The notes beneath the pieces are model-generated. The model did not search any database, had not been told where the DNA came from, and saw only the letters and a list, made by a program, of their open reading frames with translations. From assembly GCA_035530875.1 (NCBI GenBank), contig DATKUB010000055.1, positions 1 through 5,972 of the forward strand: 5,972 nucleotides of DNA, given 5' to 3'. How positions within the stretch are numbered: position 1 is the first letter of the stretch; every line of letters begins with the position of its first letter. Positions 1 to 4,814 of the stretch are shown one piece after another. Source of the stretch: JANXYY01 sp035530875. Its GTDB lineage: Bacteria; Actinomycetota; Actinomycetes; Nanopelagicales; Nanopelagicaceae. The translations under genes and the position numbers were made by a program.

Positions 1-554
1 CAAGCCGAGCACTCAGCATCAAGATCTGCCGCCAGCGAATCGGGCATTCTGGAATTTCGGGTCATTATCTTCAAGGCCGCTTCGTTTGGAACTCCTTGAT
101 CCCAGAGACGGATTGGCGGCACCATTAGGCCTTCTTCGAAAACACTTGTCGCGCCAGAAGGCATTGAGCCTGGACACGCTCCCCCAATGTCATCGTGGTG
201 GCCAAATGCCTGCACGAAGGCAACGACTTCACCTTCGTGGAAGACCGGAACTGTTACGCAAAGATCTGGGAGGTGGCCGATGCCACCTTCCGATTGGTAG
301 ACGTCATTGTGAAAAAAAACGTCCCCAGGTTTCATCGTGGCAAGCGGATAGTCGCGCGCAATTGGATGGACTAGCGCGGAGTACGAGCGTCCGGTTAGTT
401 TTCGCAATTTGCGATCGTGGATGCCGGCGCGAAAGTCATGGGCGTCTCGAATCATTGGCGAGCGTGATGTGCGAGCAATCGCCGTCTCAACTTCCTTTTC
501 TACCGACGCGAGAGTGCCTTCGACGATCTCAACCAGGATCGGGTCAATTACCAT
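1..554 (-). CDS. hyuB: N-methylhydantoinase B / oxoprolinase-type subunit (HyuB), N-terminal 184 residues, cut by the left window edge
   Basis: The reverse strand from the ATG at 554 reads open through to the window edge, giving 184 residues of a protein that is normally well over 500 long. It begins MVIDPILVEIVEGTLASVEK, and family signatures follow: KPGDVFFHNDVY (about 76-86), HLPDLCVTVPVFHEGE (94-109), GHHDDIGGACPGSMPSGATS (118-137) and EEGLMVPPIRLWDQG (140-154). These are hallmarks of the hydantoinase B/oxoprolinase family, whose members pair with HyuA to hydrolyse or carboxylate small substrates in an ATP-dependent way. The HH-D cluster at 119-122 is a conserved, probably metal-binding site in this family. 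The start is supported by AAGGAG 8 nt upstream, and the ATG shares one base with the hyuA stop (TGATG). A GTG directly before the ATG is an equally placed alternative. The subunit should act in the cytoplasm as a complex with HyuA. The exact substrate is not readable; acetophenone carboxylase-like subunits are an alternative label. Confidence 0.9.
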   Translation of the reverse strand, partial: MVIDPILVEIVEGTLASVEKEVETAIARTSRSPMIRDAHDFRAGIHDRKLRKLTGRSYSALVHPIARDYPLATMKPGDVFFHNDVYQSEGGIGHLPDLCVTVPVFHEGEVVAFVQAFGHHDDIGGACPGSMPSGATSVFEEGLMVPPIRLWDQGVPNEAALKIMTRNSRMPDSLAADLDAECSA

Positions 555-2638
555 CACACATTCTCCTTAGTGACAATCAAGTTTCCGAATGAGTCAACGC
601 GCATCGCGAAACCTGGGTGAATTGGGATCGTGGACCCGAATTCTTCAATAATTGCCGGGCCGGACACTTCATCCCCCGGACAGAGTGAATTTCTCCAATA
701 AATCGGGGTCGAAACCCGCGGACCGTCAAACCAGACTTCCCTTGTTCCCGTGATCGCCCGCTCTGGATTTCCATCACCAGCCAGCATCTCCTGAATTTCC
801 GGCCGCCTAATCGGACCAATGCCCGAAACTCTGAAATTGACCCATTCGACCTGTTGCCGCTCATCGTCGCGGAAGCAGTAGCCATATAGCCGTTCGTGCT
901 CAGCATGAAATAACTGGGCAACGGCCTCGGCCCATTGAGGGGTGATCTCGCCTTCTGGGCAGTCCACTCGAACTTCGAATGCCTGACCGAAGTACCTGAG
1001 ATCGGCGGTCCGGCGGAACACGTGATCGGACGGTGCGAATCCTTCCTTATCAAGAGCTTTGGCTGCCAGTGAACTCAGGTCCGCGAAGACTTTAGCGACA
1101 TGATGCAAGTCCAGGTCCCGATGCTTTACCACTGAAGTTTGGACATAGTCATTTTTTACATCAACAGTTAGCAGACCGAAAGCTGAAAGGTTGCCTGGAT
1201 TCACCGGAACAATCACTCCGGCCAGACCCAGAATGTCAATCAACCGGCAGAGCAGGAGGGAGCCTGAACCGCCGAAAGTGGTCAAGTGAAAGTCGCGAAC
1301 GTCGAGTCCACGCTTCACCGTAATCTGTCGCAACGCATTGGCTTGATTCCAGGCCGAAATCTCAAGAATTCCGGTTGCGCAATCCTCGATGGATCGCCCA
1401 ATGCTCGTCGCAAGTTCCCGAAGACCCTCGGTGGCCGCGAATAGATCGAGCGGAATCTCGCCACCGAGCAAGTGCGGTGGAATTCGGCCGAGAAACAGAT
1501 GTGCATCTGTGATGGTAGGCGAAGTGCCGCCCTTTCCGTAGCAGATCGGCCCCGGGTCAGCCCCGGCAGACTTAGGACCAACCTTCATGGTTCCCTCTGG
1601 CGATATCCAGGCAATCGACCCGCCACCAGCCCCGACTGTGACCACGTCGATCATTGGGATCTTGCTGGGGTAGCGTCCAACGCTCCCCTCTGTCGTGAGG
1701 GTGGGTTCTCCACTTATGACCACACTTACATCGGTGGAGGTACCCCCGCCGTCGCAGGTCAGAACTTGGTCGAAGCCGGCTCGCTGCGCAATGAGAGCAG
1801 CACCCAGCGCTCCGGCAGCCGGGCCGGATAGCACCGTCGTTATGGGTTGATGTACCACTTTCTCCGCAGAGAGAACTCCGCCGTTGCTTTTCATTACATA
1901 GAACGGAATGCGACCGGCACTCCCCGCACTTGCGATGAACGAATCCAAACGCGACTTGATGTTGGCTATGTATTTAGCGACCCGTGGTTTCACCGCGGCG
2001 TCCACGAGCGTGGTAATAGATCTTTCGTATTCGCGGTATTCGCGCAAAACGTCGCTCGATATTGATACGACAGCATCTGGGTGTTCCTGTAGCAGAACAT
2101 CTCGCATCGCGAGTTCGTGAGAGGGATTTGCATAGGAATGGAGGAAGCAGACACCCAGGGTATTGATGCCCCGACTCTTGAGATACCGGGCGGCGGCTAC
2201 CGCGGTTTCCCGATCGAAGGGTCGGAGTTCCTCGCCTTTTGCATTCATCCGTCCGCCCACTGTGCGGACCAGATCGACTGGAACGATTCGCGGTGGCTTT
2301 ACCCAGAAATAAGAGTTGCCGTATCCGTCCGGAACAGATTGCCGAGCGATCTCAAGGATGAATTCATACCCTTCAGTCGTGATGAAGCCAAGTTGATCAA
2401 TCTTCTCCTCCAGCAGTTGGTTAGTTGCCACGGTCGTACCGTGGCTTACGGCCGCGATGTCTCGAGCATCGGCTCCGAGCAGGGCCAAGACCTTGTCTAT
2501 TCCATTCATGAAGCCATCGGCTGGGTTGTTTGGGGTGGATGGTGTTTTGGTAGTTACCAACTGGCCGGTCACCTCGTCCAGCGCAACTACGTCCGTAAAA
2601 GTGCCGCCAGTGTCTATCCCTATTCGAACCCTGCCCAC
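554..2638 (-). CDS. hyuA: N-methylhydantoinase A / 5-oxoprolinase-type ATP-dependent subunit (HyuA)
   Basis: This is a full-length 694-residue protein, the usual size for HyuA. The N-terminal Hydant_A_N region shows IGIDTGGTFTDVVALDE (6-22), the ATP-phosphate loop of this ASKHA-related fold, followed by SHGTTVATNQLLE (65-77) and GFITTEGYEFILEIARQ (84-100). The central hydantoinase A domain shows MKSNGGVLS (249-257), VLSGPAAGALGA (269-280), TCDGGGTSTDVS (294-305) and VTVGAGGGSIAW (333-344). FGGSGS (455-460) and PVNPGNLSAFGLL (478-490) complete the nucleotide-binding half, and the C-terminal region ends with SGPAIIEEFGST (659-670). Family members use ATP to activate a cyclic amide or ketone substrate, working with HyuB, which follows directly with a one-base overlap. 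The GTG start at 2638 is chosen because AGGTGGG lies 5 nt upstream and the ATP loop begins only five codons in. HyuA is cytosolic, with no signal peptide. Hydantoinase, 5-oxoprolinase, acetone carboxylase and acetophenone carboxylase subunits cannot be told apart by eye. Confidence 0.93.
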   Translation of the reverse strand: MGRVRIGIDTGGTFTDVVALDEVTGQLVTTKTPSTPNNPADGFMNGIDKVLALLGADARDIAAVSHGTTVATNQLLEEKIDQLGFITTEGYEFILEIARQSVPDGYGNSYFWVKPPRIVPVDLVRTVGGRMNAKGEELRPFDRETAVAAARYLKSRGINTLGVCFLHSYANPSHELAMRDVLLQEHPDAVVSISSDVLREYREYERSITTLVDAAVKPRVAKYIANIKSRLDSFIASAGSAGRIPFYVMKSNGGVLSAEKVVHQPITTVLSGPAAGALGAALIAQRAGFDQVLTCDGGGTSTDVSVVISGEPTLTTEGSVGRYPSKIPMIDVVTVGAGGGSIAWISPEGTMKVGPKSAGADPGPICYGKGGTSPTITDAHLFLGRIPPHLLGGEIPLDLFAATEGLRELATSIGRSIEDCATGILEISAWNQANALRQITVKRGLDVRDFHLTTFGGSGSLLLCRLIDILGLAGVIVPVNPGNLSAFGLLTVDVKNDYVQTSVVKHRDLDLHHVAKVFADLSSLAAKALDKEGFAPSDHVFRRTADLRYFGQAFEVRVDCPEGEITPQWAEAVAQLFHAEHERLYGYCFRDDERQQVEWVNFRVSGIGPIRRPEIQEMLAGDGNPERAITGTREVWFDGPRVSTPIYWRNSLCPGDEVSGPAIIEEFGSTIPIHPGFAMRVDSFGNLIVTKENV
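563..568 (-). promoter_or_regulatory. Ribosome binding site of hyuB
   Basis: The reverse strand reads AAGGAG here, 8 nt before the ATG at 554. It lies inside the last codons of hyuA, so hyuB can be translated both by its own initiation and by coupling through the TGATG stop-start overlap. Confidence 0.7.
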
Positions 2639-2643
2639 GACTA

Positions 2644-2650
2644 CCCACCT
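2644..2650 (-). promoter_or_regulatory. Ribosome binding site deciding the GTG start of hyuA
   Basis: AGGTGGG on the reverse strand sits 5 nt before the GTG at 2638. An in-frame TAG lies a little further upstream, and there is no competing ATG between it and the GTG, so this site fixes the start. Confidence 0.65.
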
Positions 2651-2714
2651 ATTCAGCCCACTTGAGTTGACTTGCGTCTAGCAATATCTAATAGGTGAAA
2701 CGAGCGCAGGACCC

Positions 2715-2745
2715 TAGTGAACCTTTGCTAAGTCTTTCGTCACTA
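2715..2745. repeat. Inverted repeat TAGTGA-N19-TCACTA between sixA and hyuA
   Basis: TAGTGA at 2715-2720 and TCACTA at 2740-2745 are exact reverse complements separated by 19 nt. The repeat lies in the 111-bp gap downstream of sixA and about 80-110 bp upstream of the hyuA start. It is not followed by a T-run on the minus strand, so it does not look like an intrinsic terminator. A wide-spaced operator for a dimeric regulator of hyuAB is possible. Six-base arms at this spacing can also occur by chance. An AT-rich TATTAGATATT (minus strand, about 2683-2693) could serve as a -10 region for hyuA, but no convincing -35 element sits at the right distance. Confidence 0.25.
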
Positions 2746-2749
2746 TTTG

Positions 2750-3232
2750 TTACTCACCGTCATCGTCGCCCCTGATCTTTCGCACTTTGACATTTCGCGG
2801 ATCGGGGTTGAGCGCCGCCCACTCGGGCAATTCCAGTCTGGCCAGCGCACAAGTGGCCAAATCCTCACCAATCAGCTCGCTAAGCGAAGGGTTGTGCCCA
2901 ACCACGATCGCGCTCGTGAACTCCGGTGGCAGTGACCTGACCAGGTGGAGCAGGTTCGAAACCTCAGCTCCATAGAGATCAGGTTCGAAACGCGCTGGCA
3001 GCGCCGCACCCATTTCTCGGGCGGCAATCTCCCAGGTCTGAACCGCTCTCCGCGCTGGAGATACCAGGGCCAGACCAGGGATCGATCCCCGATTACGGAA
3101 CCAGCGGCCCACGGCAGCCGCGTCCCCCATCCCGCTTGCGCTCAATTGTCGATTCTTATCCTCGGCCGGATCCCAAGCATGTTTTACCGCTTTCTCGGCC
3201 TTGGCATGTCTCAATAAGTAGAGGGTAGGCAT
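2750..3232 (-). CDS. sixA: SixA-like phosphohistidine phosphatase (histidine phosphatase superfamily)
   Basis: This 160-residue protein has the size of SixA and is little more than the catalytic core. The first catalytic motif is LYLLRHAKAE (4-13), with the phospho-acceptor histidine at 9. SPARRAVQTWE (58-68) supplies the conserved arginine region, the acidic residue is probably E90 in LYGAE, and VVGHNPSLSELI (110-121) brings the second catalytic histidine at 113. SixA enzymes remove phosphate from phosphohistidine on proteins such as phosphorelay or PTS-like partners. The target here is unknown. The reading frame stays open upstream into the end of fabI, but the family N-terminus matches the ATG at 3232, which has only a weak ribosome binding site. 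The gene starts 17 nt after the fabI stop, so it is very likely co-transcribed with fabG-fabI. It is cytosolic, with no signal peptide. A small-molecule phosphatase of the same superfamily is the main alternative. Confidence 0.88.
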   Translation of the reverse strand: MPTLYLLRHAKAEKAVKHAWDPAEDKNRQLSASGMGDAAAVGRWFRNRGSIPGLALVSPARRAVQTWEIAAREMGAALPARFEPDLYGAEVSNLLHLVRSLPPEFTSAIVVGHNPSLSELIGEDLATCALARLELPEWAALNPDPRNVKVRKIRGDDDGE

Positions 3233-3249
3233 ATTTAACGGGATCGACG

Positions 3250-4023
3250 CTAGCCGCCGATCGCGTGCACACCACCGTCTACGTGAAGAATTTCGCCGGT
3301 GGTTTTTGGGAACCAATCTGAAAGAAGAGCAACCGCCGCGCGAGCGGCTGGCACTGGATCTGAAACATCCCAATGCATCGGTGCCCGTTGGTTCCACAAA
3401 TCGTCAAGTTCTTGAAAGCCCGGAATCGACTTGGCGGCCATCGTTTTGATAGGTCCAGCTGCAACTAGATTGATTCGAATATTTTCGGGCCCAAGATCTC
3501 TTGCCAGGTATCGAGAACATGATTCAAGCGCCGCTTTTGCAACGCCCATCCAGTCATATTTGGGCCAAGCGACGGCGGCATCAAAATCCAACCCGACAAC
3601 GCTGGCTCCCAATTTTGAGTCAAAAAGCGGACGAGCTGCCATGGTCAGGGACTTAAGCGAGAATGCCGACACCTGCAAGGCGGTGGCAACGTCGGGCCAT
3701 TCAGTGTTCAAAAAATTTCCGCCGAGCGCCGCCTCCGGCGCGTAGGCAATGGAGTGCAGCACGCCGTCGAGCCCGCTCATGTGCTTCTGGATTCGTTCTG
3801 GAAGGGCGGCCAAATCCACATCGGAGGTGACATCAAGTTCAATGACTGGAACCGGTTCCGGCAGTCGCGCCGCGATCCGCTCAGTGAGCCTTAACACGCG
3901 CCCATATGAGGAGAGAACGACCTGCGCGCCTTCCTCTTGAGCCAATTTCGCCACATGAAAAGCGATTGACGCATCGGTGAGCACGCCGGTCACCAGAATG
4001 CGCTTACCTTGAAGTATTCCCAT
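3250..4023 (-). CDS. fabI: Enoyl-[acyl-carrier-protein] reductase (NADH), FabI/InhA type
   Basis: FabI reduces trans-2-enoyl-ACP to acyl-ACP, the last step of each type II fatty acid elongation cycle. The 257 residues form a classical divergent SDR: GKRILVTGVLTDASIAFHVA (6-25) is the FabI-type cofactor loop, ELDVTS (62-67) binds adenine, and LDGVLHSIAYAP (85-96) is the central strand. The active site is YDWMGVAK, with Tyr156 and Lys163. AAGPIKTMAA (188-197) and GEILHVDGGVH (243-253) close the fold. Sequence runs such as LGGNFLNTEW and LLSDWFPKTTGE look like actinobacterial, Streptomyces-like FabI. The loop after AAGPIKT lacks the extra segment I recall in mycobacterial InhA, which fits synthesis of ordinary-length fatty acids rather than mycolates. 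Position 93 is Ala in HSIAY, where HSIGF is usual. The ATG at 4023 lies 2 nt after the fabG stop, so translation is probably coupled to fabG. Confidence 0.96.
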   Translation of the reverse strand: MGILQGKRILVTGVLTDASIAFHVAKLAQEEGAQVVLSSYGRVLRLTERIAARLPEPVPVIELDVTSDVDLAALPERIQKHMSGLDGVLHSIAYAPEAALGGNFLNTEWPDVATALQVSAFSLKSLTMAARPLFDSKLGASVVGLDFDAAVAWPKYDWMGVAKAALESCSRYLARDLGPENIRINLVAAGPIKTMAAKSIPGFQELDDLWNQRAPMHWDVSDPVPAARAAVALLSDWFPKTTGEILHVDGGVHAIGG

Positions 4024-4025
4024 TT

Positions 4026-4736
4026 CTAATGTCCCATTCCCAATCCACCATCGACTGGGATTACGGCCCCAGTTATGTATCCAGCCGCATCTGAGGCAAG
4101 AAACCTTATTACTTCAGCAACCTCTTCAGGCGTCGCATAGCGCGCTAGCGGCACCGACCTAAGTATCTCATTCTTACGCTCGTCGCTGATCACCGAGGTC
4201 ATGTCGGTTGATACAAATCCAGGTGCAACAACGTTGGCTGTGATGGATCGGGAACCCAACTCACGTGATAAAGACCTGGCCAATCCGACCAGGCCCGCCT
4301 TGGTTGACGAGTAGTTGGCCTGCCCAGCCGATCCAAGCAGCCCGACAACGGAACCAACAAATATCATTCGTCCGCGTTTTAATCGGAGCATTCCTTTCGC
4401 GGCTCGACGGGCGCATCGAAAGGCCCCAACCAAATTTGCGTCCACTACCGAGTTGAAGTCTTCATCGCTCATTCGGAGCACTAGTCCATCGCGAGTCATT
4501 CCCGCGTTAGCCACCAGAATTTCGACGGGGCCAAACTTTTCGTCAGCAGCAGCGAAAGCAGCGTCGACTTCTTCGGTCGACGTGACATCGGCTTGCACTG
4601 CATGGAATCCGCTCGGCGGCTCGCCGCTGCGATAAGTGATCGTCACGTTGTCTCCAGCTGCCGCAAAGGCCTTAGCCGTGGCTAAACCAATACCCCTATT
4701 TCCGCCGGTGACCAGTACTGATCTCGCGCCGCCCAC
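4026..4736 (-). CDS. fabG: 3-oxoacyl-[acyl-carrier-protein] reductase, FabG1/MabA type
   Basis: FabG reduces 3-oxoacyl-ACP to 3-hydroxyacyl-ACP with NADPH in type II fatty acid synthesis. The 236-residue SDR shows the cofactor loop VLVTGGNRGIG (7-17), the NAG motif (77-79), and the catalytic tetrad Asn101 (in DANLVGAF), Ser129 (FVGSV), Tyr142 and Lys146 (YSSTK). TANVVAPGFVSTDMT (166-180) and ITGAVIPVDGGLGMGH at the C-terminus strongly recall mycobacterial MabA. The start is GTG at 4736, preceded by GGAGG with a 4-nt gap. The ATG at 4740 is out of frame and abuts that site, so it is not used for this protein. It is the first gene of the minus-strand operon fabG-fabI-sixA, with a candidate promoter in the divergent gap. 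Other FabG-like SDRs exist, but the adjacency to fabI makes a fatty acid role very likely. Confidence 0.95.
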   Translation of the reverse strand: MGGARSVLVTGGNRGIGLATAKAFAAAGDNVTITYRSGEPPSGFHAVQADVTSTEEVDAAFAAADEKFGPVEILVANAGMTRDGLVLRMSDEDFNSVVDANLVGAFRCARRAAKGMLRLKRGRMIFVGSVVGLLGSAGQANYSSTKAGLVGLARSLSRELGSRSITANVVAPGFVSTDMTSVISDERKNEILRSVPLARYATPEEVAEVIRFLASDAAGYITGAVIPVDGGLGMGH

Positions 4737-4740
4737 TCAT

Positions 4741-4745
4741 CCTCC
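4741..4745 (-). promoter_or_regulatory. Ribosome binding site deciding the GTG start of fabG
   Basis: GGAGG on the reverse strand ends 4 nt before the GTG at 4736. The overlapping ATG (4740-4738) is directly adjacent to the site and in another frame, so GTG is preferred. Confidence 0.65.
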
Positions 4746-4749
4746 AAAA

Positions 4750-4777
4750 TTTTCAACCCAGGGCTAGACCCTACTAT
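4750..4777 (+). promoter_or_regulatory. Weak candidate promoter of tldD
   Basis: TACTAT at 4772-4777 matches four of six -10 bases, and TTTCAA at 4750-4755 is a poor -35, 16 nt upstream. The -10 box overlaps that proposed for fabG on the other strand. Transcription would start near 4784, about 30 nt before the GTG of tldD. Confidence 0.25.
4760..4772. repeat. Imperfect 13-bp palindrome in the fabG-tldD divergent region
   Basis: AGGGCTAGACCCT has perfect 4-base arms (AGGG and CCCT) around a nearly symmetric CTAGA centre. It lies across the predicted fabG transcription start and just next to the shared -10 region, a typical place for an operator. It is short enough to be a chance occurrence. 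Confidence 0.2.
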
Positions 4778-4800
4778 CGCCCAAGGTTAGAGCAGTTCAA
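4773..4800 (-). promoter_or_regulatory. Candidate promoter of fabG-fabI-sixA
   Basis: On the minus strand TTGAAC (4800-4795) and GATAGT (4778-4773) are 16 nt apart. Each matches four of six bases of the TTGACA and TATAAT consensus. Transcription would begin near 4766, giving a leader of about 30 nt that carries the GGAGG site. The call rests on spacing and position alone. Confidence 0.4.
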
Positions 4801-4814
4801 CCTATGCTGGATCG

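Noticed and set aside
86..592. 168-codon plus-strand frame at the left edge
   Set aside because: It is antisense to hyuB and the end of hyuA, both of which show strong family motifs on the other strand. The translation is rich in Arg, Ser and Leu without domain features.
2117..2665. Long open frame of 182 codons on the plus strand opposite the start of hyuA
   Set aside because: It lies wholly antisense to well-supported hyuA codons, has no recognisable motif, and its composition reads as the complement of HyuA. It is a shadow frame.
2715..2745. Intrinsic terminator after sixA
   Set aside because: The only inverted repeat has 6-base arms with a 19-nt loop and is not followed by a run of T on the minus strand.
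2951..2991. Direct repeat CAGGTTCGAAAC (2951-2962 and 2980-2991), resembling a tRNA T-loop or attachment site
   Set aside because: Both copies lie inside sixA codons in different frames (RFEPD and EVSNL), 29 bp apart. No tRNA acceptor or anticodon arms surround them, and there are no mobile element genes. Coincidence is most likely.
3233..3397. N-terminal extension of SixA into fabI (start at 3397)
   Set aside because: The added 55 residues are Arg/Ser-rich and overlap fabI coding sequence. The family N-terminus matches the ATG at 3232.
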